Numbered from the stretch's first letter, positions 1-9,191 are shown. The stretch: 64,000 nucleotides of DNA from Micromonospora sp. C95 (GCF_018070465.1 NZ_JAGPXT010000002.1:62001-126000), one strand, 5' to 3'. Made by a program: numbers and translations. The notes: a model not told the origin generated them from the sequence alone.

Positions 1-255
1 GTCGAGGACGCCCCCGGCGGCGTTGATCTCCTCGATCGCCAGCATGATCGAATCCCGGACGGTGACCTCGCTGATGGCCATCGTGCCGGAGAGGGAGTTG
101 AGCAGGCCCACCTTGACGGTGTCGCCGGAGACATCGGCGGCGACTCCCGCCGAGGTGTTCCCGTCGGTGGTCTTGCTGCCGCACGCGGCCAGCGCGGCCG
201 CGGCGACCAGGGTCATGGCACCCGCCAGGATGCGGCGGCCCCGGATCAGTGTCAT
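1..255 (-). CDS. urtA: Urea ABC transporter substrate-binding lipoprotein, N-terminal part
   Basis: Only the first 85 codons are in the window; the gene runs off the left edge. The ATG at 255 opens a short basic stretch, a hydrophobic segment and a lipobox-like LAAC followed by GS, so the product should be a lipoprotein anchored outside the membrane. The mature start ([18 protein letters not shown], then a [17 protein letters not shown] stretch) matches the Peripla_BP_5/UrtA family of urea and short-chain amide receptors of branched-chain-type ABC importers. The rest of a urt operon would lie to the left, outside the window. The nearby urease operon on the same strand supports urea as ligand. 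A closely related amide receptor cannot be excluded from 85 residues. Confidence 0.8.
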   Translation of the reverse strand, partial: MTLIRGRRILAGAMTLVAAAALAACGSKTTDGNTSAGVAADVSGDTVKVGLLNSLSGTMAISEVTVRDSIMLAIEEINAAGGVLD

Positions 256-438
256 CAAATCTCCCTGCGTCGCGCGTGTGACGTCAGTCAGTGCCCGGGA
301 ACGATCGTCGGCCCCGAGTCGAAGTGCGGATCTGTCTAACTGCGGTGCGGTCCGTCGGAACATTCGGCGCTGCCCGGACGATGGGTGGACACCGGTCCGA
401 GCGGCGATTCGGATATCGGGCAGGGAAAGCTTCGATCC

Positions 439-481
439 GTTTCATTGCACGGATGTTTCCCAATCCTCAATAGACTGTTTC
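439..481 (-). promoter_or_regulatory. Candidate nitrogen-regulator (GlnR-like) sites upstream of urtA
   Basis: The 456-base gap 256-711 holds no credible gene. On the minus strand it contains GAAAC three times, at 477-481, 455-459 and 439-443. The first two are exactly 22 bases apart, the spacing of the two GAAAC half-sites in actinobacterial GlnR boxes (GTnAC-n6-GAAAC repeated). The GTnAC halves are not well matched, so this is only a candidate. It lies about 185-225 bases upstream of the urtA start, which is far for a proximal promoter site. Confidence 0.25.
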
Positions 482-711
482 CGCTGGCCGGGCGTCCAGA
501 TGGCGGGCACGAAAAATGCCGGTGCCTCGCCCTGGAGAATCGGCGGAATGACACCGGCGCACGATTTTCAGCCGCAGTCGGCTGCGCTTTTCCGTCCATC
601 ACCGGACGGTGGTGAAATCCGGCGCCACGGCCGGATGCTTCACGTAGGAAGTATCTTTGCCGCCGGCCGACGAACCTGTCAAGGCACGGTCCGGTCACGC
701 CCCGACGAAGA

Positions 712-1839
712 TCACAGTTCGGTCAGGACGGTGAAGTCCAGGCCGTCGGCCTCGGCCAGGTAGATGCGCTGGCGAACGTGCCGGCGGCGCAGCCGCAACT
801 CACCGCGCGGCCCGTCGTAGGTCACCACCTCGGCGGAGGCCTCCACCGCCCGGACGTCGAGCGTGCCGGCCTTGGCGATCAGCGCGGCCAACAACATCAC
901 ACCCTCGTAGCAGGACTCACCCAGGCTGCCCAGCGGCGGCGCCTCCAGCCCGAAGCGGCGGCCGAAGCTGCCGTGGAAGTCGAGGTTCTCCTGGGTCACC
1001 AGGCCGGCGAAGAAACCCGCTGTGCTGAACAGCCCCCGGGTGTTGGCGGCACCGCTGGCCAGCAGCATGTTCTCGTCCATCAGGGTGCTCAGGCGCAGGC
1101 ACCGCTGGTCCAGACCGGCCCGCGCGAACGCCCGGTTGAACCGGACCGCGTCCGCGCCCACGAGCAGCATCAGCACCGCGTCGGCGTCGCTGTGTTCGAT
1201 GCGCCGCAGCACCTCGGCGTAGTCGTGCGTCTCCAGGGGCAGGAAGTGCTGGCCGACCACCCGCCCGCCGCTGCGCAGCGCGTACCGGTGCGCCGCCCGG
1301 GTGGTCCGGCGTGGCCAGACGTAGTCGTTGCCGACCACGAACCAGCGCCGCGCCCCGAGATCCCCGGCAAGCACCCGCATCGCCGGCCACAGCTGCGCGT
1401 CCGGCGTCTCGCTGGTCAGGAAGACACCCTCGGTGCGCTCACCCCCCTCGTACAGGGCGGTGTAGACGTACGGCACCCGGTGTGCGATGCGCGGCGCCAC
1501 CGCCTGGCGTACCGAGGAGATGTGCCAGCCGGTGACGCCCTGCACCGCGCCCACCGACACCAGCGCCTCGACCTCGGCGGCCACCTCGGCCGGCGGTGCC
1601 CCGCCGTCGACCGGCACCAGCCGCAGCTCCCGGCCGAGCACGCCGCCACGCCGGTTCAACTCCTCGACCGCGAGCTGCGCGCAGAGTTCACAGCTCGGAC
1701 CGAACATGCCCGCCGGCCCGCGCATCGGGTACACCAACGCGATGCTGACCACGCCCCGGTCGACGGTCAGCCAGGACGCCCCGGCGGCGATGCTCTCCCC
1801 CGCCTGCGGGCGTCCGGAGCCTGGTGCCGGCGCGGACAT
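712..1839 (-). CDS. Cytoplasmic UrtA/AmiC-like amide-binding protein
   Basis: About 375 residues of Peripla_BP_5 fold. VVSIALVYPMRGPAGMFG begins the first lobe, a GWHISSVRQAV-type segment follows, and YTALYEGGE resembles the ligand-binding YEG of AmiC and UrtA. No signal peptide or lipobox is seen from any start, unlike urtA at the left edge, so it probably works in the cytoplasm as a sensor, as AmiC does, and not as a transport receptor. The start is uncertain: ATGs at 1839, 1896 and 1917 are in frame. I prefer 1839 because the upstream ones run into the promoter of the divergent marR-type gene (a TACGAT -10-like box near 1893). Ligand is inferred (urea or a short amide) from family and neighbourhood. 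Confidence 0.7.
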   Translation of the reverse strand: MSAPAPGSGRPQAGESIAAGASWLTVDRGVVSIALVYPMRGPAGMFGPSCELCAQLAVEELNRRGGVLGRELRLVPVDGGAPPAEVAAEVEALVSVGAVQGVTGWHISSVRQAVAPRIAHRVPYVYTALYEGGERTEGVFLTSETPDAQLWPAMRVLAGDLGARRWFVVGNDYVWPRRTTRAAHRYALRSGGRVVGQHFLPLETHDYAEVLRRIEHSDADAVLMLLVGADAVRFNRAFARAGLDQRCLRLSTLMDENMLLASGAANTRGLFSTAGFFAGLVTQENLDFHGSFGRRFGLEAPPLGSLGESCYEGVMLLAALIAKAGTLDVRAVEASAEVVTYDGPRGELRLRRRHVRQRIYLAEADGLDFTVLTEL

Positions 1840-1935
1840 GAACACATGGTGGCCGCCGCCGCTGGTGAAGACCAGCCCTCCCAACCAGCGGGACATCTCG
1901 GTACGATGACACCGCATCAGCGAGGCGGGAGTGCC

Positions 1936-2382
1936 ATGTCAGACCTTCCCGGTTCCGCAGCCGACCTGCTACCCCTGCTCACCCGCGCCGAGCGGCTGCT
2001 CTCGCGCCGGGTCGGCGGGGTGCTCGCCGCCGAGTCGCTCACCATCGAGGCGTGGCGGGTCCTCTGCCTGCTCGCCGATGGTCTCGGGCACCCGATGAGC
2101 GAGGTCGCCGCCGAGGCGTCGCTGCCGCCCGGCACCCTGACCAAGCTGGTCGATCAACTTGTCGACCGCAACCTCGTCTTCCGCCGGGTCGACCCGCTCG
2201 ACCGCCGCCGCATCCGCGCCTACCTGACCGCCCGGGGCCGCCGCGAGCACGAACGGGTGGACAGCGCGATCCGCGCCGACCTGGTCGGGTTCGGCACGTC
2301 CACCGACGCCGACCTGGCCGCCCTCCTCGACGCCCTGATCACCCGCCTGGACGCCCGCCGCCGCACCCCCACCCCCGCCTGA
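1936..2382 (+). CDS. MarR-family transcriptional regulator
   Basis: This 148-residue protein has the MarR winged helix. A helix with LTIEAWRVLCLLADG is followed by the recognition region SLPPGTLTKLVDQLVDRNLV and the wing RRVDPLDRRRIRAYLTARG, where the DxRxxR signature of the family is visible. The ATG at 1936 has GGGAG about 5 bases upstream; a longer frame upstream is only antisense to the neighbouring gene. It is divergent from the amide-binding protein with under 100 bases between starts, so it probably controls that gene and itself. The effector is unknown. An amide or aromatic ligand would fit but is not shown. Confidence 0.85.
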   Translation: MSDLPGSAADLLPLLTRAERLLSRRVGGVLAAESLTIEAWRVLCLLADGLGHPMSEVAAEASLPPGTLTKLVDQLVDRNLVFRRVDPLDRRRIRAYLTARGRREHERVDSAIRADLVGFGTSTDADLAALLDALITRLDARRRTPTPA

Positions 2383-2411
2383 CGCGCGTCCCCCACACCC
2401 CGTCCGCCCCG

Positions 2412-2480
2412 CGATCTTGCACTTCTGGTCGCACCATAAGCCGCGAAACGCGCATATCAACGACCGAAAGTGCAAGATCG
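2412..2480. repeat. Palindromic intergenic repeat, copy 1 (GATCTTGCACTT family)
   Basis: Arms of about 20 bases at 2412-2431 and 2461-2480 are inverted repeats with a two-base mismatch, beginning CGATCTTGCACTT and ending AAGTGCAAGATCG, around a 29-base centre. It lies between two convergent genes (stops at 2382 and 2505) and may work as a two-way terminator. Copies 2 and 3 are at 33658-33731 and 48279-48354. Confidence 0.9.
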
Positions 2481-2504
2481 AGGAGGGTGGGGGCCGATGG
2501 GCGG

Positions 2505-3527
2505 TCAGCCGCCGTTGACGGGGCGGAACTGCGGGACGGTGTGGCGGGCGCGGGGGGCGGGGTTGGCGGTGCGGGCGATGGTGTCGAACATGGTCCGGCC
2601 GAGGGCCGCGTGGGCGCGTACGGCCGGGTGGGTGCCGCCGTAGTTGTCGAGTTCGCCGAGGGAGTCGGCGAAGAAGGCGTACATCAGGGTGGGCGCACCG
2701 GTCGCGTCGAACATGATCCCGACCTCGTGACGCGCCGCCCCCGAGGAGTCGTAGTCCGCGCCGTACTTGGTGGCGACCCGGCTGCGCTCCGCCGAGGACA
2801 TGTCGCGGCGGATCCCGTCGTGGTAACCGTTGATCCAGCGCAGGATGCCGAGCAGGAAGTCGCTCGACCGGGCCGAGAGCAGGGTCTTGTCGGCCAGCCG
2901 CCACAGCAGGTCATGAGTCTCGCGCGGGGTGGTGACGCCGAGGAAGAAGCGGTTCGGGTTGGCCACCGGCTCGACCCGGGTGTGCGTGAAACCCTTGGCC
3001 GCGAGGATCTCGTTGATCTCCAGTGCCGGCACCACCCGGCCGCACATCCGCACCGCCGTGTTGTCGGAGACGAGCAGCATCGCGGTGAGGAAGTTCGCCA
3101 CGGTGACCTCGTCTCCCCAGACCGTCTGGAGGAAGTAGATCCCGCTGCCGCCGAGGATGATGTCGGCGGTCAGGTCGAGCCGCTGGTCCAGTCGCAGCTC
3201 ACCGCGGTCGATCTTGTCCATGACCGCCACCGCGACCGCCAGCTTCTGCACGCTGTACCCGTGCGTCACCCGGTCGGCGTCGTCGTCGAGCACGGTACGC
3301 AGGGCGCCGGATTCGTCCACCATCGCGACGTGCGAGCGCCACACCCCGCCCGCCCGGGCCTTCTGCCGCCGGTACGTCCGGCGGATCACCTCTCGCGGCG
3401 ACATCCCGCCGTCGGCCGCTATGGTGCCGTCCCCCGGAGCGGCCACCGCGCCGGACGGCGTTGCCGCCACCGTCACCGCTGCCGCACCGAACCCGATCGC
3501 TGCCCGACGACTGATCCGCATGGTCAT
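2505..3527 (-). CDS. Exported class A beta-lactamase-like serine hydrolase
   Basis: A 340-residue protein with a twin-arginine-like N terminus (ISRRAAIGFG, then an Ala-rich segment), so probably exported by Tat. The serine beta-lactamase motifs are in order: SVQK (SxxK, nucleophile Ser and Lys), SDN in LLVSDNTA, an omega-loop-like EPVAN that can be read as ExxxN, and KYG where class A enzymes have KTG. It could hydrolyse beta-lactams or a peptidoglycan-type substrate; the altered third motif makes lactamase activity uncertain. The ATG at 3527 is chosen because GGGGAG precedes it at good spacing and it leaves the signal at the N terminus. It stands alone, convergent with the marR gene. Confidence 0.8.
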   Translation of the reverse strand: MTMRISRRAAIGFGAAAVTVAATPSGAVAAPGDGTIAADGGMSPREVIRRTYRRQKARAGGVWRSHVAMVDESGALRTVLDDDADRVTHGYSVQKLAVAVAVMDKIDRGELRLDQRLDLTADIILGGSGIYFLQTVWGDEVTVANFLTAMLLVSDNTAVRMCGRVVPALEINEILAAKGFTHTRVEPVANPNRFFLGVTTPRETHDLLWRLADKTLLSARSSDFLLGILRWINGYHDGIRRDMSSAERSRVATKYGADYDSSGAARHEVGIMFDATGAPTLMYAFFADSLGELDNYGGTHPAVRAHAALGRTMFDTIARTANPAPRARHTVPQFRPVNGG

Positions 3528-3748
3528 TGACTCTCCCCAGGGTTTCCACCAGCGCCGACGAGCACCAGCACCCCACACACCCTGCCATATGACCACATAG
3601 GACAGCCGGCCTGGCCGCACCCGGGTCTGTCGCGAGCCGGCCGGGGTGGCCCGCCTGCCGGACGCCGCGGGTGGCCCACCGGCAGACGATGGCCGAGGAG
3701 ACCGAGCGTGAGCAGAACCCGTCCGGGCTGGTGGCGCAGATCAAGTGT

Positions 3749-4714
3749 TCAGAGTGCGCTGATGGTCTCCGGGGCCCGTTCCCGGCGGGACAGTGCCCGC
3801 ACCACCGCGAGGGGACCGTGCCGCCAGGCGGCGATGCGGGTGAGCAGGTCAGTGGTCAGCTCGGTGGCGGCCGTCGGCATCTCGGGTGTCGGCAGGTCCA
3901 GGCTGACCGCCAGATCGTCGGCGTGCACCACCAGCTCCAGCAACCGGGTCAGCAGAAAGTCGTCGACGGTCAGTCCCCAGTCGCCGAGGTCGACGATCCG
4001 GTACGGCGGCTGTGCCGGCACCGTACGACGCAGCTTCGCCAGGGCCCCGTCCACCTCCACGGCGAGTCGAGCGGCGTCGGTCTCGGCGGCGGCCCGTTCA
4101 CCCCGCTCGCGGATGTCGGTGTTGTCCGCCTCGTCGGCGCCGGTTGTCACCCAGCCGCTGCCGGTGAAGTGGGCCAGGACGTCGATCGCGGTGTGCCCGG
4201 GCGCGACGTCGAGCAGTTCCGCCGTTCGGGTGATCTGGTTGGCGAGGTGCCGGGCCAGCCCGCCGGTCGAGTAGTACGGCAGGGCGCTCGGCGACGTCCA
4301 ATGCTCGGCCAGCACCGGCGTACGCAGCAGTACGGCGGCGACGTCGGCGGCGGCCAGGTAGGCGTTGCGGGTGGTGACGTCCGGTGGCACCAGACCCGGA
4401 TCGACGCGCAGGCCAAGGTCCGGCTGTCCCAGCCAGTCCAGGCGAGCCGAGGTCTGCTCGGCGTGTCCGGTCAGCAGCAGCCGCACGCGGTACGCGGCCA
4501 GCAGCATCGCCTGCAGGGAGTCCACCCCGAACGCGGCGTCGACCGCACCGTCGCCCAGCCCTTCGATCTGGAACGGGCAGCACCAGTCACCACCCGGCAA
4601 CGGGTCGGGGTGCGGCCTGCCGAGACGGACCACCAGCTCCGACATGCCACCGTCAGGAAGAACCATCGCGATCCGCCGCTCGGCGACGACCTCACCCAAC
4701 TCGTACAACCCCAC
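3749..4714 (-). CDS. DUF6968-like domain fused to an MDMPI (DinB-like) domain
   Basis: One frame of about 321 codons. Residues 1 to about 105 resemble the small DUF6968 family (LGEVVAERRIAMVLPDGG near the start, then a DWCCPFQIEGLG segment). From about residue 110 the protein is a mycothiol-dependent maleylpyruvate-isomerase-like domain: STGGLARHLANQITRTAELL and LELVVHADDLAVSLDL are typical. It overlaps the end of ureD by 23 bases and so is probably the last gene of the urease operon. The start is GTG at 4714 or, with better ribosome-site spacing to AGGAG, TTG at 4708. A GTG (VPPDVTTRN) at the domain junction could start a separate MDMPI protein. Its role in urea metabolism is unknown. Confidence 0.65.
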   Translation of the reverse strand: MGLYELGEVVAERRIAMVLPDGGMSELVVRLGRPHPDPLPGGDWCCPFQIEGLGDGAVDAAFGVDSLQAMLLAAYRVRLLLTGHAEQTSARLDWLGQPDLGLRVDPGLVPPDVTTRNAYLAAADVAAVLLRTPVLAEHWTSPSALPYYSTGGLARHLANQITRTAELLDVAPGHTAIDVLAHFTGSGWVTTGADEADNTDIRERGERAAAETDAARLAVEVDGALAKLRRTVPAQPPYRIVDLGDWGLTVDDFLLTRLLELVVHADDLAVSLDLPTPEMPTAATELTTDLLTRIAAWRHGPLAVVRALSRRERAPETISAL

Positions 4715-5474
4715 GCTCCTCTGCCTCGCCCGAGGCAGCGATGGTATCCGGGGCGGTATCGGGTTCGAGGTACTCCCGCAGGGTGTGCGCGTCCGGCGCG
4801 GTGGCGCTCCACAGGGTCGCCGGGCCGCCGGCCAGCGGCAGTCGGGCCCGCGTACCGCACACCGCAGCTGACTGCGCCGGTCTGGCCGGATCCACGATCA
4901 GCAGCGAGCCGGTGGCGGGCGCACCGGCCAGCACCGCCGGCCCGGCCCAGCCGGGGGCGTTCGGCCCGATCGCCAGGGACTGCCGCAGCAGCGGCCGACC
5001 GTCCAGGTCGACCCAGGTGTTGATCTCGGCGTTGCCGGGCCGCTCGCCGTGTCGGCCGCAGATCAGCTCGTCCCGCCAGTGCAGGACGCCGCCTTCGGCG
5101 ACGTCCACCTGAGCGTCCGCGACGTGCGCGCAGCCGGCCGCCGCGACCAGTTGCTCGGGCAGCCAGTACAGGGCCGCCCGGTCGGCGACGGTGGCCCGGA
5201 CCAGCATCCGGGACACCGCGCCGGGGCGACCCGGCAGCGCGATGGAGGCGGCGACCGTGTGCACGCGGACGACGGCGCCCGGGCCGATCTCGACGTCCAG
5301 GCGCAGGTCGTCGCCGGCCAGCGGCCCGGCCGCACCGCCGACGACGTACACCGTGACACCACCGCCGGGGGCCGATACCTGACGTAGCAACAGCGGGCTC
5401 TCGCCGCGCAGTTCGGTCAGGACGGTGTGGCCGTGCCGGTCGGCCCGGGCCACCAGCCGGGCGGTGGCCCGCAT
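4692..5474 (-). CDS. ureD: Urease accessory protein UreD
   Basis: The 260-residue product fits UreD (UreH), the scaffold that binds apo-urease with UreF and UreG during nickel insertion. Visible family features are LLLRQVSAPGGGVTVYVVGG, GDDLRLDVEIGPGAVVRVHT, the YWLPEQLVAAAGCAH segment (PEQ-type motif) and a central LHWRDELICGR. The start ATG at 5474 shares its A with the TGA of ureG, giving a TGATG junction and coupled translation. Gene order ureABCFGD is the usual actinobacterial one. Length is within the family range. Confidence 0.93.
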   Translation of the reverse strand: MRATARLVARADRHGHTVLTELRGESPLLLRQVSAPGGGVTVYVVGGAAGPLAGDDLRLDVEIGPGAVVRVHTVAASIALPGRPGAVSRMLVRATVADRAALYWLPEQLVAAAGCAHVADAQVDVAEGGVLHWRDELICGRHGERPGNAEINTWVDLDGRPLLRQSLAIGPNAPGWAGPAVLAGAPATGSLLIVDPARPAQSAAVCGTRARLPLAGGPATLWSATAPDAHTLREYLEPDTAPDTIAASGEAEERGVVRVG

Positions 5475-6196
5475 CAGGCCTGCCCAGCCGGGATGGCCCG
5501 GGCGGCCCGGTGGTGGGCCAGTTCGTGCCGGATCCAGCCGGCGACCCGGGTGGCCAGGGGATCCTCGCTGATGGACTGGAACACCGTGGGCAGGTCGCCC
5601 CGGCGGGCGCGGGCGTCCCGGTCCATCACGGACAGGTCGGCACCGACCATCGGCGCCAGGTCGGTCTTGTTGATGACCAGCAGGTCGGCGGCGGTCACCC
5701 CCGGGCCGCCCTTGCGGGGCACCTTGTCCCCGCCAGCCACGTCCACCACGAAGATCTGCCGGTCTACCAGGCCCCGGCTGAACGTCGCGGTCAGGTTGTC
5801 GCCGCCGCTCTCCACGAGCACCAGGTCCAGCGGACCCAGCGCGTCGGTCAGGTCGTCGACGGCGTCGAGGTTGGCACCGATGTCGTCGCGGATGGCGGTG
5901 TGCGGGCAGCAGCCCGTTTCCACCGCCCGGATCCGGGCCGGGTCGAGCACCCCGGCGCGCTTGAGGAAATCGGCGTCCTCGGTGGTGTAGATGTCGTTTG
6001 TCACCACGCCGAGGCGCAGTTCACCGGCGAACGCCCGGCACAGCGCCGCGACCAGGGCGGTCTTGCCGGAGCCGACCGGCCCGCCGATGCCGACCCGCAG
6101 TGCCCGCGCGGCGGCGGGCAGCGGGGCGTGCGGGTCGACTCCCGGCTCGGGGTGGGTGTGGGGAACGGACTCGTCGTGATCGAATTCAGGACGCAA
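5474..6196 (-). CDS. ureG: Urease accessory GTPase UreG
   Basis: UreG hydrolyses GTP to drive nickel delivery into urease. About 240 residues: a His/Asp-rich N terminus ([11 protein letters not shown], possible metal binding), P-loop [13 protein letters not shown] near residues 36-48, CCPHTAI (the conserved Cys-Pro-His nickel site), [12 protein letters not shown] and the NKTDLAP base-recognition motif. No ATG or GTG lies in a suitable place. I choose the TTG at 6196, which has GGGAGG eight bases upstream and overlaps the end of ureF by 11 bases. Longer readings in this frame are antisense noise. Confidence 0.93.
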   Translation of the reverse strand: MRPEFDHDESVPHTHPEPGVDPHAPLPAAARALRVGIGGPVGSGKTALVAALCRAFAGELRLGVVTNDIYTTEDADFLKRAGVLDPARIRAVETGCCPHTAIRDDIGANLDAVDDLTDALGPLDLVLVESGGDNLTATFSRGLVDRQIFVVDVAGGDKVPRKGGPGVTAADLLVINKTDLAPMVGADLSVMDRDARARRGDLPTVFQSISEDPLATRVAGWIRHELAHHRAARAIPAGQA

Positions 6197-6869
6197 AGAG
6201 ACGCACCTCCCAGGTGACGTGAGCTTCGGCGTGGATGTCGGCGAGCGGAGCGGCGGCGGCGGGCAGCCGCTCCGGTGGTTCCTCGGCGGCCCGCGCCGCC
6301 CGCGCCGCGGTGGCGTCGCAGGCACCGGCGAGCCGCACCAGCAGGGCCTGCACCTGGTACGGGTCCAGGCCCAGCAGGCGTACGGCGGCACTGGCCGCAC
6401 CGGTCACCGTCGCGTGGGCGGCGACCGTGGCCACCTGCCCCGGATCGAGACCGGCGGCGGCACCGACCAGCCCCAGCACCAGCGGCTGGTGTGGACCGTC
6501 CGGGGTGGCGGGCAGGTCGTCGAAGGTGACCGCCGGCCAGATCCGGCGACCGGCCCGCAGCAGTGCCCGCCCCTGCCGGCGGGACACCGACCGCTGAGCC
6601 GGCGAGGCGGTCCGGGCGTCCAGTTCGGCGTCGAGTCGGGCCAGCGCGTTGGCCCGGCCCGCCGACCAGGCCGCACCACGGGCCGCCGCCGCGAACGCCG
6701 CCGCGACCAGTCCACCGGTGGCAAGCCGACCCCGCAGGTACTCCCCCAGCGTGTCCAGGTCGGTCACCCGGCCGGCGGCGACGGCCGCTTCCAGCCCGGC
6801 CGAGTGCGCGTGCGCACCGGCCGGGAACCGCCCGTCGGCGAGGAGCAGCAGCATCGTCGGGGTGGTCAT
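6186..6869 (-). CDS. ureF: Urease accessory protein UreF
   Basis: The 227-residue, Ala-rich, all-helical product matches UreF, which joins UreD and UreG on the urease pre-activation complex. The N-terminal [21 protein letters not shown] is the conserved segment of the family (usually D-S-x-F-P-x-G-x-x-x-H-S-x-G-x-E). Helices follow to a C terminus ending VRLFAS. The ATG at 6869 overlaps the ureC stop (TGATG), so translation is coupled. The end overlaps the TTG start of ureG. Confidence 0.92.
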   Translation of the reverse strand: MTTPTMLLLLADGRFPAGAHAHSAGLEAAVAAGRVTDLDTLGEYLRGRLATGGLVAAAFAAAARGAAWSAGRANALARLDAELDARTASPAQRSVSRRQGRALLRAGRRIWPAVTFDDLPATPDGPHQPLVLGLVGAAAGLDPGQVATVAAHATVTGAASAAVRLLGLDPYQVQALLVRLAGACDATAARAARAAEEPPERLPAAAAPLADIHAEAHVTWEVRLFAS

Positions 6870-8572
6870 CAGAACAGGAAGTACCGCTGGGCCATGGGCA
6901 GTTCGGCAACCGGATCCGGCTCCACCACCACGCCGTCGATCCGGACCGTGAAGGTGTCCGGGTCGACCTCGATGCGCGGCAGCGCGCCGTTCTCCGGCAG
7001 GTCGGCCTTGCCGCGCGAACGTACGTCGGTCACCGGCACCACCCGGCGCCGCACGTCCAGCCGCAGCCCGGCCTCCAACGCCGCGGGCGCGACGAACGCC
7101 AGGCTGGTGGCGGCGGCCGCGACGCCGTACGCCCCGAACATCGGCCGGGGCAGCATCGGCTGCGGCGTGGGGATCGAGGCGTTCGCGTCACCCATCTGCG
7201 CGTACGCGATCATGCCGCCCTTGATGACCAGGTGCGGTCGTACGCCGAAGAACGCCGGCTCCCACAGCACCAGGTCGGCGAGCTTACCCGGCTCCACCGA
7301 CCCGATCTCGTGGTCCAGACCGTTGGCCATCGCCGCGCAGATGGTGTACTTCGCGACGTACCGGCGGGCCCGGTGGTTGTCGGCGGCCCCGTCGCCGGGC
7401 AGGGCGCCCACCCGGGCCTTCATCACGTGCGCGCTCTGCCAGGTCCGCAGCACGACCTCCCCGATCCGGCCCATCGCCTGCGCGTCGGAGCCGATGATGG
7501 AGATCGCCCCGAGGTCGTGCAGCAGGTCCTCGGCGGCCATCGTGGACGGCCGGATGCGGCTCTCGGCGAACGCCAGGTCCTCCGGCACCGTCGGGTTGAG
7601 ATGGTGGCAGACCATCAGCATGTCCAGGTGCTCGGCGAGGGTGTTGCGAGTGTACGGGCGGGTCGGGTTGGTCGACGACGGCAGCACGTTCGGCTCACCG
7701 GCGACGGTGATGATGTCCGGCGCGTGCCCGCCACCGGCCCCCTCGGTGTGGTACGAGTGGATCGCCCGTCCGCCGATGGCGCGCAGCGTGTCGGCGACGA
7801 ACCCGGCCTCGTTCAGGGTGTCGGTGTGGATGGAGACCTGCACGCCGGAGGCGTCCGCGACACGCAGGCAGGCGTCGATCGCCGCCGGCGTGGTGCCCCA
7901 GTCCTCGTGCAGCTTGAACCCGCCGGCACCGGCCCGCAGCTGCTCCCACAACGCCTCCTCCGAGACGGTGTTGCCCTTGCCGAGCAGCAGCACGTTGACC
8001 GGGAAGGTGTCCAGGGCCTCGTGCATCCGGGCCAGGTGCCAGGCGTTCGGGGTGACGGTGGTGGCCCGGGTGCCCTCGGACGGTCCGGTGCCGCCGCCGA
8101 CAAGCGTGGTGACCCCGCTGGCGAGGGCCTCGGCGACCGACTGCGGGCAGATCAAGTGCACATGGGTGTCGACCGCGCCGGCGGTGAGGATTCGGCCGTT
8201 GCCGGCTATCACCTCGGTCGCCGGGCCGATGACCAGGTCCGGGTGGACACCGTCCATGGTGTCCGGGTTGCCGGCGCGGCCCAGCGCCACGATTCGCCCG
8301 TCCCGCAACCCGACGTCGGCCTTCACCACGCCCCAGTGGTCGAGGACGACCGCGCCGGTGATGACGGTGTCCAGGGCACCATCGGCGCGCGTGGCGCGGG
8401 ACTGCCCCATCGACTCCCGGATGACCTTGCCACCACCGAAGACCGCCTCGTCACCACCGGCACAATGGTCCTGCTCGATCTCGATAAGCAGGTTGGTGTC
8501 GGCCAGCCTGATCCGGTCGCCTGTGCTCGGCCCGTACAGGGCGACGTAGCGGTCCCTTTCCACGCTGCTCAT
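6869..8572 (-). CDS. ureC: Urease catalytic subunit alpha UreC
   Basis: UreC hydrolyses urea to ammonia and carbamate at a di-nickel centre. About 567 residues, normal length. Active-site features are all visible: [10 protein letters not shown] (nickel-binding His pair), GFKLHEDWG with the Lys that is carbamylated (near residue 219), further His in HTDTLNEAG and [15 protein letters not shown], the flap Cys in MVCHHLNP, and GSDAQAMGR with the nickel-binding Asp. The ATG at 8572 ([18 protein letters not shown]) overlaps the ureB stop as ATGA. Nothing suggests inactivation. Confidence 0.97.
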   Translation of the reverse strand: MSSVERDRYVALYGPSTGDRIRLADTNLLIEIEQDHCAGGDEAVFGGGKVIRESMGQSRATRADGALDTVITGAVVLDHWGVVKADVGLRDGRIVALGRAGNPDTMDGVHPDLVIGPATEVIAGNGRILTAGAVDTHVHLICPQSVAEALASGVTTLVGGGTGPSEGTRATTVTPNAWHLARMHEALDTFPVNVLLLGKGNTVSEEALWEQLRAGAGGFKLHEDWGTTPAAIDACLRVADASGVQVSIHTDTLNEAGFVADTLRAIGGRAIHSYHTEGAGGGHAPDIITVAGEPNVLPSSTNPTRPYTRNTLAEHLDMLMVCHHLNPTVPEDLAFAESRIRPSTMAAEDLLHDLGAISIIGSDAQAMGRIGEVVLRTWQSAHVMKARVGALPGDGAADNHRARRYVAKYTICAAMANGLDHEIGSVEPGKLADLVLWEPAFFGVRPHLVIKGGMIAYAQMGDANASIPTPQPMLPRPMFGAYGVAAAATSLAFVAPAALEAGLRLDVRRRVVPVTDVRSRGKADLPENGALPRIEVDPDTFTVRIDGVVVEPDPVAELPMAQRYFLF

Positions 8573-8892
8573 GCGTTCCGTCCTTCGTCCAGTGCTCCGG
8601 CGCACTCGCCGCGCAGTCCCGGCACGATCCGTGCGCCACCCAGCGGCACCAGGTCCACCCGGCGGCTCACCCCCGGCTCGAACCGCACCGAGGTGCCGGC
8701 CGGTACCGCGAGCCGCTGCCCCCAGGCGGCGTCCCGGTCGAAGTCCAGCGCCGGGTTGGCCTCCGCGAAGTGGTAGTGCGAGCCGACCTGCACCGGCCGA
8801 TCGCCGGTGTTGACCACCAGCAGCGTGGTCACCGGGCGCCCGGCGTTGATCTCCACCGGGCCGTCGGCCGGCAGGATCTCCCCCGGGATCAC
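8569..8892 (-). CDS. ureB: Urease subunit beta UreB
   Basis: A 107-residue beta-rich subunit of the urease (alpha-beta-gamma) trimer. It begins [20 protein letters not shown] and contains [14 protein letters not shown] and [17 protein letters not shown], all typical of UreB. It overlaps ureA upstream and ureC downstream by four bases each (ATGA junctions), so the three structural subunits are translated as a coupled set. Confidence 0.96.
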   Translation of the reverse strand: MIPGEILPADGPVEINAGRPVTTLLVVNTGDRPVQVGSHYHFAEANPALDFDRDAAWGQRLAVPAGTSVRFEPGVSRRVDLVPLGGARIVPGLRGECAGALDEGRNA

Positions 8893-9191
8893 GGGATCGG
8901 GTGGTGCACCGTCACCAGTTTGGTGCCGTCCGGGAACGTCGCCTCCACCTGCACCTCCCTCAGCAACTCGGGGATGCCGTCCTGCACGTCGTCGCGGCTG
9001 AGCACGGTGCGGCCGGCGGCCATCAGGTCGACCACGGACGCACCGTCACGCGCCCCTTCGAGCAGGAAGGCGGTGATCACCGCGACGGCTTCCGGATAGT
9101 TGAGGCGCAGGCCGCGCTCGCGGCGCCGCCGGGCGACGTCGGCCGCCACGTGGACGAGCAGGCGGTCCTGCTCGTGGGGGGTGAGATACAC
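8889..9191 (-). CDS. ureA: Urease subunit gamma UreA
   Basis: The 100-residue subunit starts at a GTG (9191) with GGGAG just upstream. [20 protein letters not shown], the [21 protein letters not shown] segment and [20 protein letters not shown] are family hallmarks. An in-frame ATG upstream exists but adds a basic, low-complexity extension with no counterpart in UreA, so it is rejected. It is the first gene of the urease operon; its promoter must lie in the gap to its right. Confidence 0.96.
   Translation of the reverse strand: MYLTPHEQDRLLVHVAADVARRRRERGLRLNYPEAVAVITAFLLEGARDGASVVDLMAAGRTVLSRDDVQDGIPELLREVQVEATFPDGTKLVTVHHPIP

Noticed and set aside
778-1935. Long plus-strand reading frame upstream of and in frame with the MarR gene
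   Set aside because: It is antisense to the amide-binding protein, Gln/His/Arg-rich and without family features; only 1936-2382 is real.
3600-3748. Short plus-strand ORF starting ATGGCCGAGGAGACC near 3689
   Set aside because: It runs straight into antisense of the fusion gene and has no domain or good ribosome site.
6219-8776. Two very long plus-strand frames across ureF and ureC
   Set aside because: Antisense to ureC/ureF, which have all catalytic motifs; the plus frames are low-complexity shadows of high GC.
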